From SZUA-229 sp041589175 (lineage in GTDB: Bacteria > Pseudomonadota > Gammaproteobacteria > SZUA-229), in assembly GCA_041589175.1 (NCBI GenBank), contig JBFHWF010000021.1:1-31845 (forward strand): a DNA stretch of 31,845 nucleotides, written 5' to 3'. Of the stretch, positions 1 to 8,622 are shown one piece after another. How positions within the stretch are numbered: the first letter of the stretch is position 1; each line of letters starts with the position of its first letter. A model generated the notes under the pieces. The model saw only the letters and a program-made list of their open reading frames with translations, searched no databases and was not told the origin of the DNA. The translations under genes were made by a program, and so were the position numbers.

Positions 1-1203
1 CAGTACATTTTTTCTTACTTTCAGGCCGTATCGATGAAAAATTGCTCGCTGCTTATAAAACATAAGCACATTAATAAGCAACGCCAACGGAATAAGAAAC
101 AACGTCATTATTCCAACTATCGCATATATCTGAAATATGAGCGCCAGCAGTATTCCTGGCACAAAACAGAAAATAAACATGGCATCGATATAGGGGAACA
201 TTAAATTAAAATAGATAAAGGGCAGATTCATCCTTGGTTTTACCATTACACGGGGATGCATCTTAAATGCCTCGATTAAACCACGTGACCAGCGTTTTCT
301 CTGTCGATAATAGTCATGATAGGTTTCAGGAACATGGGTAAACGCAAATGCATTCTCCGCATAAGAAACACGCCAGCCTTTTTCAATCAGCCCCCATGTC
401 AGCACGATATCTTCGCCCACCGTTTCTGGCCACCCGCCGAGATCTCTGAGTGCTTCCGCTTTATAGATGGAAAAGGCACCCTGTGCAACCAGCGTTCCCT
501 GAAATAGCGACTGAATCCGTTTTACTACAGCAATACCCTGAAAGTAATCCCATTCCTGTAGCCGTGTAATCCAGCTCATTCGTGAATTGCGTGCCAGTAT
601 CGTGCCTGCGACTGCAGCTGTATTGTCTGGCCCCAGCACAATATTCTTCACAATATTTTCTATTGCACCTTTAAAAAGATAACTATCAGCATCCAGCGTT
701 ATAACAAGATCATGCCGAACCTGTTCCAGTCCTTTATTCAAGGCGCTCGCCTTACCCTGATTCTTACCTCTACATATCAGCTGACATTCAATATTCTGAT
801 TCAAAACATTTTCAGTATACTGACTGACGAGTTCGACTGTGCTATCAACCGATCCATCATCAATGATAATTAACTGAACTTCACCGGGATAAGCCTGCTT
901 GTTAATTGACTCAAGCGTTTCCAGCACATATTCAACTTCATTATATGCGGCAATAAGAATCGACACCGGTGGATATGTCATCTGATGTTCAAAGTCAGGT
1001 CTTCTATCCAGCATTAGACCCGCAACCAAAAAGGCATTGGCAAAGCCCGGTATCAGCGCAATGCCTGCAACAATTACCCAGGCAGGCAGGATGCCCACCG
1101 AGCCTGCAAGCTCGTTAATCCAGGGGATCGCCAGATAAACACTAAGACTACACCACAACACCGCCATCAACAGACTTAACAGCATCTTGTAACGTGTTGG
1201 CAC
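1..1203 (-). CDS. Processive family 2 glycosyltransferase, PgaC/IcaA-like (3' end outside window)
   Basis: This is probably an inner-membrane synthase that polymerises a polysaccharide from a UDP-sugar; resemblance to poly-N-acetylglucosamine synthases (PgaC/IcaA) is closest, but cellulose- or hyaluronan-type products are not excluded. Translation of the minus strand gives two N-terminal membrane helices, then a GT-A domain. Counted from the ATG at 1185, it has IIIDDGS near residue 109, LDADS near 165, GED near 258 and QRKRW at 295-299, the full D, DxD, ED and QxxRW set. Further hydrophobic helices follow (FNLMFPYIDAMFIF and beyond). The frame is still open at base 1, so the C-terminus is missing. 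The start is uncertain: GTG at 1203 and ATG at 1185 lack a good ribosome binding site, while a strong AAGGGAG (1254-1260) sits 5 nt before an in-frame CTG at 1248. A stop lies shortly upstream of that. Family assignment is firm; substrate is inferred. Confidence 0.88.
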   Translation of the reverse strand, partial: MPTRYKMLLSLLMAVLWCSLSVYLAIPWINELAGSVGILPAWVIVAGIALIPGFANAFLVAGLMLDRRPDFEHQMTYPPVSILIAAYNEVEYVLETLESINKQAYPGEVQLIIIDDGSVDSTVELVSQYTENVLNQNIECQLICRGKNQGKASALNKGLEQVRHDLVITLDADSYLFKGAIENIVKNIVLGPDNTAAVAGTILARNSRMSWITRLQEWDYFQGIAVVKRIQSLFQGTLVAQGAFSIYKAEALRDLGGWPETVGEDIVLTWGLIEKGWRVSYAENAFAFTHVPETYHDYYRQRKRWSRGLIEAFKMHPRVMVKPRMNLPFIYFNLMFPYIDAMFIFCFVPGILLALIFQIYAIVGIMTLFLIPLALLINVLMFYKQRAIFHRYGLKVRKNVL

Positions 1204-1420
1204 ATACAGTTCACCATGTCGTGCACTTTTTGTGTCTGGATTTTTCAGAGTGGCTCCCTTTCGGCGCTGATCATGTATCGGTTACTTATTAACACTGCCA
1301 CTCTCAGCCCTTTCACTGGCATGACGAATGCAACATCTATATAACACAATTTGTAAGTCCGCTTTAGTTATTGCGAAATATGCAGGTATAGAATTAAGTT
1401 TAGACAACTTGATCGTCGCT

Positions 1421-1440
1421 GGAGTATTTCGGCATACTCC
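1421..1440. other. Hairpin in the gap between the glycosyltransferase and the DUF465 gene
   Basis: A perfect 7-bp inverted repeat (GGAGTAT / ATACTCC) with a six-base TTCGGC loop lies in the 1249-1475 gap. It is 36 nt past the stop of the DUF465 gene on the minus strand. No T-run follows on either strand, so a classical intrinsic terminator is not supported; an mRNA 3'-end stabiliser or leader structure is possible. I see nothing else firm in this gap. Confidence 0.35.
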
Positions 1441-1475
1441 GAATGGGGGATAAATCGGCTATTGGAGGGCCAGAA

Positions 1476-1688
1476 TCAGGCTAGTATATCGGGAATTAGC
1501 TCATCTTCGATCTTAACAATCATTTCCTTGAGCTTGAGTTTACGTTTTTTGAGGCGTTGAAGCTGCATCTGCTCCATACCACCTGTCATGTACATACGGT
1601 GTATGACGTCATCCAGATCACGGTGTTCCAGCTTCAACTCTTCAAGCTTTGAGCGTAATTGTTCATGGTCCAGATCGGTATCAGACAT
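1476..1688 (-). CDS. YdcH/DUF465 family small coiled-coil protein
   Basis: This 70-residue acidic/basic coiled-coil protein matches the YdcH/DUF465 (SlyX-like) family of short proteins of unknown role. Visible hallmarks are the long charged helix HEQLRSKLEELKLEHRDLDD, a central turn with MTGGMEQ, and a second helix LQRLKKRKLKLKEMIVKIED. It is probably a cytoplasmic helical hairpin that may oligomerise; there is no signal peptide and no membrane segment. The start is the ATG at 1688, preceded by only a weak AGGTTAG ribosome binding site. It lies 142 bp downstream of msrB in the same direction, so cotranscription is possible. No biochemical function is assigned to the family with confidence. 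Confidence 0.85.
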   Translation of the reverse strand: MSDTDLDHEQLRSKLEELKLEHRDLDDVIHRMYMTGGMEQMQLQRLKKRKLKLKEMIVKIEDELIPDILA

Positions 1689-1830
1689 ATCTAACCTACA
1701 CGTGACAGACAGGATAAAACTGACTTCATTATATGCTGGATTGATTCAAGCCCGCAATGACAAACCATTTATACTCGGATGGCTTTCTATAATGTTTTTT
1801 TATAGTAAAGGATGGGCAATAGATTTTTGT

Positions 1831-2226
1831 TTAACCGCTGGTTTTGAAATCAAGGCACACGGAGTTTATGCAATAGCGTAAGCCTGTCGGCTGAGGCCCA
1901 TCAGTAAACACATGCCCCAGATGAGCATCACAGTCCTGGCATCGAACCTCAACACGCACCATACCGTGGGATGCATCCTGAATTTCCCGTATGCAATGCT
2001 CGTTTATAGGCTGCCAGAAACTGGGCCAGCCACTACCGGAGTCATACTTTTCATCGGACCTGAACAGGGGTGCTCCACAACAGATACAGTGATAAATGCC
2101 TGTTTCGTGGTTCTGATAGTAGGCACCGCTAAATGGAGCCTCGGTACCCTGCTGGCGAGTTACCCGGTAAACATCATCACCTAGCTGCTCACGCCATTCT
2201 GCTTCTGTTTTACTGATTTTGCTCAT
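1831..2226 (-). CDS. msrB: Peptide-methionine (R)-S-oxide reductase MsrB
   Basis: This enzyme reduces the R-epimer of methionine sulfoxide in oxidised proteins in the cytoplasm, with thioredoxin as usual electron donor. With the start at the ATG at 2226 (MSKISKTEAEW) it is 131 residues, the usual size for single-domain MsrB. Two zinc-binding CxxC pairs are visible (C47/C50 and C96/C99), as are the GWPSF substrate loop (66-70), the HLGHVF strand (102-107) and the catalytic RYCINS motif with C119. A further Cys (C78 or C124) may act in recycling. The frame is open for 27 more codons upstream, but these residues do not resemble the family. It stands alone between DUF465 and the rhodanese gene, all on the minus strand. 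Confidence 0.96.
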   Translation of the reverse strand: MSKISKTEAEWREQLGDDVYRVTRQQGTEAPFSGAYYQNHETGIYHCICCGAPLFRSDEKYDSGSGWPSFWQPINEHCIREIQDASHGMVRVEVRCQDCDAHLGHVFTDGPQPTGLRYCINSVCLDFKTSG

Positions 2227-2384
2227 GCACTCTAGTATACCCTGTGGCATAAAAATATCGAGTATTGTGCACAGGAGCTTAGTGAGACCGTTTGCACCGA
2301 CAATCAAGCACAGCTTGCGGAGCGACCGGTCAGAGGGGAAGGTCGATACAATGAAAACAAAGCGTTTCTTTCGTCTGACTGAAT

Positions 2385-2405
2385 GCGGCAGGCTCTGGCT
2401 GCCGC
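2385..2405. other. GC-rich hairpin between rhodanese gene and msrB
   Basis: A perfect 7-bp stem, GCGGCAG / CTGCCGC, with a seven-base loop lies in the 2227-2477 gap, about 70 nt past the rhodanese stop. It is followed by other GC-rich self-complementary bases (GGCCGGGCC at 2413-2421). There is no T-run on the minus strand, so it could be a Rho-dependent end, an RNA stabiliser or a leader element for msrB. No gene in this gap is convincing. Confidence 0.35.
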
Positions 2406-2477
2406 TGGAACGGCCGGGCCGGTACCCTGGACCATGGAAGGTTACTTGATAGAAAGGTTACGACGAAGCCAAAGGAT

Positions 2478-2933
2478 TCAACACTGTTCCCAGGGCAACC
2501 CCCGAAATCGCCAGCCACCCACACTACTCCGGTGATACTGTTCATCTCTGTCACCCTCAAAGCCTTCATTCACATGACAAACATTATGAAAGCCCGCCTC
2601 CAGCAACAGATTACCTGCATCCACTGATCGCTTACCACTACGACAGATCAGTATGATGGGGGGCGACTTTTCCCCCTGATCACAAATTCCACCGAGCATA
2701 AGCTGGCGTATCTCTCGTTCAAAATTCGGATTCACACACCAGTCAGGCTCATCTATCCAGGGTACATGCACAGCGCCTACGGGATGCCCGACAAACAGAA
2801 ACTCCATATTGGATCGTATATCAATCAGTAACGCACTGGGAACGTGCTGCAATATGGCATTGGCCTGATGGGGGGTGAGATGATTTAGCTGGTCAACAAC
2901 CAGGGAAGGGATCTCATTCTCGCTGCTTTCCAA
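2478..2933 (-). CDS. Rhodanese-like domain protein
   Basis: This is a single-domain rhodanese (sulfurtransferase-like) protein of 151 residues, probably cytoplasmic. The active-site loop CRSGKRS begins at C97, which would carry the persulfide. The N-terminal CH2A-type strand LIDIRSNMEFLFVGHPVGA (36-54) and the HVPW motif are also typical. The substrate is not predictable. The start must be a TTG at 2933: no ATG is near, and a strong AGAGGAG lies 6 nt upstream inside the end of the HD-GYP gene. The HD-GYP stop is only 3 nt before this TTG, so the two genes are very probably cotranscribed and translationally coupled. Coupling of a rhodanese to an HD-GYP protein is unusual enough to note, but does not define a function. 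Confidence 0.9.
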   Translation of the reverse strand: MESSENEIPSLVVDQLNHLTPHQANAILQHVPSALLIDIRSNMEFLFVGHPVGAVHVPWIDEPDWCVNPNFEREIRQLMLGGICDQGEKSPPIILICRSGKRSVDAGNLLLEAGFHNVCHVNEGFEGDRDEQYHRSSVGGWRFRGLPWEQC

Positions 2934-2936
2934 TGC

Positions 2937-4094
2937 TTACTCCTCTCTGAGTTTTCTTAATTCCTGGAATACCTGCTTGAAAATTTCTACCCAGTGCTCA
3001 CTAAACTGCGTGCCTGAATATTTACCGAGCTCAATAGCAGCTCGTATTAATGGGCGCTTGAGCAATGTGGCATGCGCTCGCTCATGGGTACGCGCATCAA
3101 CGGCATCGGCAATCGCCAGGATTTTTGCACCTTCACAGATTTCGTTTTCTTTAAGGCCATAGGGATATCCCTTGCCATCCATCTGTTCGTGATGTTGCAG
3201 CACAATATTAGCGGCCTCTCGCCAGTTTTTCATATAACGCATCAGCTCATAGGCAATCCTGGGGTGCTCACGAACCAGCTGCTTCTGCTCATCGCTTAGT
3301 GGTTGATTACTATTGATAATATTCATCGGCAGTAATGCCATTCCGGCATCATGCATATATACGGCGGCAGCCAGTTGTTCTGGATCTACCGGACGACCCG
3401 CCTGGTCATTCATTTTAAGCGCCAGCCTGAGCATTCGATGGGCACGACCTTTCCAGTATTGCGCCCGGTTTTCCAGCGGCTGTGAAAGGCTACGAAAGAA
3501 GATGAAATCATCACTTTCTTCTACGCCATACGCCATCAGCTCATCCGCATCTGGTGCTTCCGCAGAGAACAGATTGATAAGGGTATCTGCTCTGGATATT
3601 CCACTTTCGATAATCTCCATGCTCGGATCGAGCAGAAGTAAGGCATCTTTGATAACACCTGGCCGATCCATGTCATCCATGCCAGATATCGCATCAATAC
3701 GACTACAGATCTTTGGCAGCCGATCAACAAGAACACAGCGCTTTTCGCCATCGATCATACGCTCAATCACCATCTTGATATCATTGATAGCTAGCAGAAC
3801 GAGATCACTCAATACTGTTTCAAAATCAAACTGGTTCTGACGCAGGGCCTGCACCAGCTTATGCAAAGATTCTATCAGGGGACTCAATCGGTCGAGACCA
3901 AGCTCATGCAGTGAGTTATCGATGCGACTGAAGTCATTCTGCATTTCAGCCAGCAAGTTGTCATCCGGTGCCAGCTCAAGCAGCATCAGGTTTTCTTCAA
4001 TATGCTGCCTTGCCGTGTTAAAACTGGCAAAGAAATTACCTAACGCAGCAGCACCCAGAGGCTCCGGGGGAATATCTGGAAACGGACTCGACAT
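2937..4094 (-). CDS. HD-GYP domain protein (cyclic-di-GMP phosphodiesterase-like)
   Basis: The C-terminal half is an HD-GYP domain, the class that hydrolyses cyclic di-GMP. Visible elements include KGRAHRM, YMHDAGMALLP, EHPRIAYELM, LQHHEQMDGKGYPYGL and ILAIADAVDA. The GYP motif and the metal-binding HD, HH and D residues are present, but the canonical HDxGK reads HDAGM, so the conserved Lys is lost. The N-terminal ~200 residues are helical with no recognised receiver, PAS or membrane segment, so the input is unknown. The start is ATG 4094, with GGGAG 5 nt upstream; a further 24 open codons upstream look non-coding. It is 385 residues and cytoplasmic. The gene is followed after 3 nt by the rhodanese. 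Activity is plausible but should not be assumed because of the altered motif. Confidence 0.9.
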   Translation of the reverse strand: MSSPFPDIPPEPLGAAALGNFFASFNTARQHIEENLMLLELAPDDNLLAEMQNDFSRIDNSLHELGLDRLSPLIESLHKLVQALRQNQFDFETVLSDLVLLAINDIKMVIERMIDGEKRCVLVDRLPKICSRIDAISGMDDMDRPGVIKDALLLLDPSMEIIESGISRADTLINLFSAEAPDADELMAYGVEESDDFIFFRSLSQPLENRAQYWKGRAHRMLRLALKMNDQAGRPVDPEQLAAAVYMHDAGMALLPMNIINSNQPLSDEQKQLVREHPRIAYELMRYMKNWREAANIVLQHHEQMDGKGYPYGLKENEICEGAKILAIADAVDARTHERAHATLLKRPLIRAAIELGKYSGTQFSEHWVEIFKQVFQELRKLREE

Positions 4095-4249
4095 TTGTTC
4101 TCCCTGGCAGGCAATCGCACCTGTCTTTCTATCATTTAGTATAGAAAACTGGAAATATGGACTCACAGCTATTCTGACTAACGGGCGTATTTACAGGCTA
4201 ATATGCACTTTAACTGGTTTTTACTAGCCAGATTCGCCCAAATGTGCAC

Positions 4250-6145
4250 TCAAAGGCTAGCCTGCAGGTTTTCCAGTTCTTCACTTTTTATCAGCCAGTC
4301 TTCTTCCAGCTTCTGCATTTCCAGCTGTACTTCATGCCTCTGTTGAGCAACCGTTTCCATCCGCTCACGATTTTCCGCTGTGTACATACCCGGATCAGCT
4401 AATGCCTGCTCTACTTCATCAAGTTGTGATTGCAGCTTTTCCATATTTCGCTCCAGCTGCGCAAGCTGTTTTTTTAATGGCTGTAACTGCCTCCGCTTCT
4501 CTGCTTCCTGCTGACGTTGCTGTTTCCTGTTGCCCAGCTTGCCTGCCTCAGTAAACGGTATTGCACTTTCATCCTCACGAGGTTGCAACAGCCACTTCCT
4601 GTATGCATCCAGATCATCATTAAAGGGTTCTGCTCGCCCCTGATCCACCAGTAAAAACTCATCACTCACTGAGCGAAGCAGATGTCGATCATGGGAAACC
4701 AGCACCATCGCACCCTGATAATTCTGTAACGCCATGGACAGTGCATGTCGCATATCCAGATCGAGGTGATTCGTCGGCTCATCCAGTAACAGCAGGTTTG
4801 GTTTCTGATAAATCAGTAGCGCCAGAACGAGACGCGCTTTCTCACCGCCAGAAAATGGCGCAACAGGCTCCAGCACACGATCACCATGAAAATCATAACC
4901 ACCCAGGTAATCACGTATCTGCTGTTCGGTTAGCTTTGCATCGAGGCGCTGCATCTGCAGCATCGCACTGGCTTCCGGATCGAGCTGTTCAAGCTGGTGC
5001 TGAGCGAAATAGCCTGTTTTTAATTCAGATGAGCACTCAACATGGCCTTCAAGTGCATGCAGCTCTCCAGCCAGCAATTTAATCAATGTGGATTTACCCG
5101 CACCGTTATGCCCTAACAGCGCGATTCTTGCACCCGGCAGAATACTCATATTGAGTTTCTCAACAATCGGCTGCTGATCGTATCCAACACTGACCTCTTC
5201 CAGCCGCAACAGGGGGTGCGGTAATTTTTCCGGTGCAAAAAAACTGAAATGAAATGGTGAGTCAACATGCGCAGCGGCAACCAGCTCCATGCGCTGCAAG
5301 GCCTTAACGCGCCCCTGCGCCTGCCTGGCTTTACTGGCTTTCGCCTTGAAACGACGTATAAAACTTTCTATGTGAGCAATTTCTCTTTGCTGTTTTTCAT
5401 ACTGCGACTGTTGCAATGCAAGCTGCTCAGCGCGTAGTTTTTCGAAAGCAGAATAATTACCGGTGTACAATCTGGCGTGTTGTTGCTCTATATGAATGAT
5501 ATGAGTAGTAATACTATCGAGGAAGTCACGATCATGCGATATCAGTAGCAGCGTTCCGCTATAGCTTTGCAGCCATTGCTCCAACCAGATAACTGCATCA
5601 AGATCCAGGTGATTGGTTGGTTCATCGAGCAACAGCAGATCTGATCGGCACATCAGGGCCTGCGCCAGATTTAGTCGCATTCGCCAGCCACCGGAAAATG
5701 TTTTAACTGGTTGCTGAAGCTGAGATTGCTCAAAGCCCAGACCCAGCATCAGCTTACCTGCACGAGACTCCGCACTATAAGCATCAATTTCATCCAGCCG
5801 ACTATGACAATGCGCCTGCGCCTCACCATCGTTATTTAGCTCAGCCTGATCAAGCCTGCGCTGCACCTGCCGTAATTCGATGTCACCATCCAGCACATAA
5901 TCCAAGGCACTTCGATCGGATGCGGGAGTTTCCTGCGCGACATGAGCAATCACTGTTGCAGAAGGTATCTCCACTTCACCTTCATCACTATGCAGCTCTC
6001 CTAGCAACAGGGAAAACAGACTCGATTTACCACAGCCATTAGCACCTGTAACACCCACTCGCTGCCCACGATGCACCGTGAAGCTGGCCGCACTGAACAA
6101 CTGTCGGGCACCACGACGAATTGCAAGATTATCAAAACTAATCAT
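4250..6145 (-). CDS. yheS: ABC-F ATPase YheS
   Basis: This is a soluble ABC-F protein with two ATP-binding cassettes on one chain and no membrane domain; the family acts on ribosomes in translation. At 631 residues it matches YheS in length and order. The first cassette has Walker A GANGCGKSS, signature FSGGWRMRL and Walker B LLLLDEPTNHLDLD with the switch LLISHDRDF. A charged linker follows (FIRRFKAKASKARQAQGRVK). The second cassette has GHNGAGKST, FSGGEKARL, LLLLDEPTNHLDLD and VLVSHDRHL. The tail from about residue 545 is a charged coiled coil (QQRQQEAEKRRQLQPLKKQL), as in YheS/Uup. The ATG at 6145 lacks a strong ribosome binding site. It lies 48 nt after tex, so cotranscription is likely. 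Confidence 0.95.
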   Translation of the reverse strand: MISFDNLAIRRGARQLFSAASFTVHRGQRVGVTGANGCGKSSLFSLLLGELHSDEGEVEIPSATVIAHVAQETPASDRSALDYVLDGDIELRQVQRRLDQAELNNDGEAQAHCHSRLDEIDAYSAESRAGKLMLGLGFEQSQLQQPVKTFSGGWRMRLNLAQALMCRSDLLLLDEPTNHLDLDAVIWLEQWLQSYSGTLLLISHDRDFLDSITTHIIHIEQQHARLYTGNYSAFEKLRAEQLALQQSQYEKQQREIAHIESFIRRFKAKASKARQAQGRVKALQRMELVAAAHVDSPFHFSFFAPEKLPHPLLRLEEVSVGYDQQPIVEKLNMSILPGARIALLGHNGAGKSTLIKLLAGELHALEGHVECSSELKTGYFAQHQLEQLDPEASAMLQMQRLDAKLTEQQIRDYLGGYDFHGDRVLEPVAPFSGGEKARLVLALLIYQKPNLLLLDEPTNHLDLDMRHALSMALQNYQGAMVLVSHDRHLLRSVSDEFLLVDQGRAEPFNDDLDAYRKWLLQPREDESAIPFTEAGKLGNRKQQRQQEAEKRRQLQPLKKQLAQLERNMEKLQSQLDEVEQALADPGMYTAENRERMETVAQQRHEVQLEMQKLEEDWLIKSEELENLQASL

Positions 6146-6193
6146 CGCTGTAATTGCCTGAAGTTATACTCGTGCTAACCGTCATCAATTCAT

Positions 6194-8494
6194 TTATTTC
6201 TTGAATGCCTGTGCCAGCGCATCCGCCATTGCTGAATTACCAAAAGACGTCGGTGCATTTGAACGCTGCTGTGATTTTGCAGGGCGTCTTTTAGTATCTC
6301 GCCTGATTTCTTTCGTCACTTCACGACTGTCATCATCCAGGCGCATACTCAGACCAATACGCTTACGTTGCGCATCGACCTCCATTACTTTGACCTTCAC
6401 CACATCACCGGCTTTAACAACATCTCGAGGATCTTTTACATAGCTAGTCGACAATGCAGAAATATGCACCAGACCATCCTGATGAACACCTATATCGACG
6501 AATGCACCAAAATTCGTAACATTTGTCACCACACCTTCAAGCACCATGTCTACTCTGAGGTCGCGGATTTCTTCAACGCCTTCTTTGAACTCTGCTGTTT
6601 TGAATTCAGGACGAGGATCTCTGCCCGGCTTATCCAGCTCACTGAGGATATCCTTTACCGTTGGCAAGCCAAACTGCTCATCGACGTAATCATTTGCACT
6701 CACAGTTTTGAGGAAGTGACTATCACCCATAATGGACTTAATTTCACGACCCGTTTGCTGAATGATTTTTTCCACAACAGGATAAGCTTCCGGGTGAACG
6801 GCAGAACCATCCAGTGGATTTTCACCACCCATAATCCGCAGAAAGCCTGCCGACTGTTCAAAGGCCTTGGGCCCCAGGCGTGGCACATTCAGTAAATCTT
6901 TACGATTATTATAGGCACCATGCTGATCACGATATTCCACAATATTTTCTGCCATCGTCTGCGAAAGCCCTGACACCTGTGTAAGCAAAGGCACCGATGC
7001 CATATTCACATCAACCCCAACTGCATTTACACAATCTTCAACTACCGCATCCAGCTGACGAGCAAGTTTAGTCTGGCTAACATCATGCTGATACTGCCCT
7101 ACGCCGATCGCCTTCGGCTCGATTTTCACAAGTTCGGCCAGGGGATCTTGAAGACGTCGTGCGATAGATACTGCACCGCGTATCGATACATCCAGATCAG
7201 GAAATTCCTTAGATGCAAATTCTGATGCCGAATACACCGACGCGCCTGCCTCTGATACTACAATCGCAGTCATACCAAGCTCGGGGTATTTTTTAATCAA
7301 CTCTTTTGCCAGCCTGTCTGTTTCCCGCGATGCTGTTCCATTGCCTATACTGATCAGCTTTACATTGTGTTTGCTTGCGAGTGCAGCGAGTATGGCTATC
7401 GACTGATCCCACTGGTTTTTAGGTGCATGGGGATAAATCGTTGCATGATCAACAAGTTTACCGGTTTCATTTACAACCGCGACTTTTACACCCGTACGCA
7501 AACCCGGATCCAGCCCAAGAGTCGCCCTTGCACCTGCCGGCGCTGCCAGCAACAGATCATTCAGGTTAGAAGCAAATACCTTGATTGCTTCTTCCTCTGC
7601 CGCCTCCTTAAGTTTCATTTTAAGCTCGACATCGAGGTGGCTGAAGATTTTTATTTTCCAGGCCCAGCGCACAGTATCAGCAAGCCATTTATCTGCTGCA
7701 CGTTGTTGATTCTGAATTTTAAAATGAGACGCAATCATGGCTTCACATGGATGCGTTTCCAGCTCATCCTCATTTTCTACTTTTAAATTCATCTGCAGAA
7801 TATTTTCATTACGCCCACGGAATAATGCGAGTGCGCGATGTGAAGGAATTTTTGAGAGCGCTTCGTTATAGTCAAAATAATCAGCAAACTTCTCACCTTC
7901 TTTTTCCTTGCCTTCAGCAACCGTAGAGTGTATTTCACCATGCTGCCAGAGGTACTCACGTAACTTTTGCAGCAGGTCTGCATCTTCTGCAAACTGCTCC
8001 ATTAAAATTTGACGCGCACCGTCAAGCGCTGCCTTACTATCTGGCACACCTTTATCAGTATCGATATATTTTTCTGCTTCGTTTTCGGGTGAAAGACCCG
8101 GGTTTTCAAACAATGCCTGCGCCAGAGGCTCGAGTCCTGCCTCTCGTGCAATTTGTGCTTTTGTTCGACGTTTGGGTTTATAGGGAAGGTATAAATCTTC
8201 CAGGCGATTTTTACTATCTGCCTGCATGATCGATGCTTTCAACTCGTCAGTTAACTTACCCTGCTCATCTACACTTTTAAGAATCGCAATGCGTCGCTCG
8301 TCCAGCTCACGCAAATAACGCAAGCGCTCCTCCAGCTGTCGCAGTTGAGCATCATCAAGGCCACCCGTAACTTCTTTTCGGTAGCGCGCAACAAAAGGCA
8401 CTGTTGCACCTTCATCAAGCAGAGCAACGGCTGAATCAACCTGCTTTTCCTGTACGGATAATTCTTCGGCAATTCGCTGAGTAATAGACAACAT
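6194..8494 (-). CDS. tex: Tex family RNA-binding transcription accessory protein
   Basis: Tex is a cytoplasmic nucleic-acid-binding protein of about 770 residues involved in transcription-related processes. With the ATG at 8494 (MLSITQRIAEEL) this copy has 766 residues. Domains in order are the N-terminal helical region with VPFVARYRKE and LPYKPKRRTKAQIAREAGLEP, a YqgF/RuvX-like fold (LGLDPGLRTGVKVAVVNETG), helix-hairpin-helix repeats (LNVPRLGPKAFEQSAGFLRI), and a C-terminal S1 domain (GVVTNVTNFGAFVDIGVHQDG). The end is a short basic/Gln-rich tail. A TTG at 8506 is an alternative start. The gene lies upstream of yheS on the same strand. All domains look intact. Confidence 0.97.
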   Translation of the reverse strand: MLSITQRIAEELSVQEKQVDSAVALLDEGATVPFVARYRKEVTGGLDDAQLRQLEERLRYLRELDERRIAILKSVDEQGKLTDELKASIMQADSKNRLEDLYLPYKPKRRTKAQIAREAGLEPLAQALFENPGLSPENEAEKYIDTDKGVPDSKAALDGARQILMEQFAEDADLLQKLREYLWQHGEIHSTVAEGKEKEGEKFADYFDYNEALSKIPSHRALALFRGRNENILQMNLKVENEDELETHPCEAMIASHFKIQNQQRAADKWLADTVRWAWKIKIFSHLDVELKMKLKEAAEEEAIKVFASNLNDLLLAAPAGARATLGLDPGLRTGVKVAVVNETGKLVDHATIYPHAPKNQWDQSIAILAALASKHNVKLISIGNGTASRETDRLAKELIKKYPELGMTAIVVSEAGASVYSASEFASKEFPDLDVSIRGAVSIARRLQDPLAELVKIEPKAIGVGQYQHDVSQTKLARQLDAVVEDCVNAVGVDVNMASVPLLTQVSGLSQTMAENIVEYRDQHGAYNNRKDLLNVPRLGPKAFEQSAGFLRIMGGENPLDGSAVHPEAYPVVEKIIQQTGREIKSIMGDSHFLKTVSANDYVDEQFGLPTVKDILSELDKPGRDPRPEFKTAEFKEGVEEIRDLRVDMVLEGVVTNVTNFGAFVDIGVHQDGLVHISALSTSYVKDPRDVVKAGDVVKVKVMEVDAQRKRIGLSMRLDDDSREVTKEIRRDTKRRPAKSQQRSNAPTSFGNSAMADALAQAFKK

Positions 8495-8605
8495 GAGACA
8501 ACGCAATCCTGTATCAAAAAAACAAGGACGCTATTGTACCTAAAGCAATGCAAGAACTCTGCAACAAATGCGGATTAATTCGAAGCTTCTGATAAGGGGA
8601 GTAAT

Positions 8606-8622
8606 ACTGATGTACTATCAGT
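8606..8622. other. Hairpin overlapping the stop of the REC-GGDEF gene
   Basis: ACTGAT / ATCAGT form a perfect 6-bp stem with a GTACT loop. It spans the stop codon (8618-8620) of the regulator gene and sits in the 110-bp gap before tex on the same strand. There is no T-run, so this is weak evidence for a terminator; it may be a 3'-end structure. Confidence 0.25.

Noticed and set aside
2219..2569. Short open frames on both strands in and around the gap between msrB and the rhodanese gene.
   Set aside because: They overlap the ends of the two genes, have no ribosome binding site or family resemblance, and the region is better explained by hairpins.
3313..3840. Ser-rich open frame of 175 codons on the plus strand.
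   Set aside because: Antisense to the HD-GYP gene; the Ser/Ile-rich composition is typical of shadow frames.
6368..6895. Open frame of 175 codons on the plus strand.
   Set aside because: Antisense to the S1 and helix-hairpin-helix part of tex; its composition reflects the complement of a coding strand and no family is recognised.
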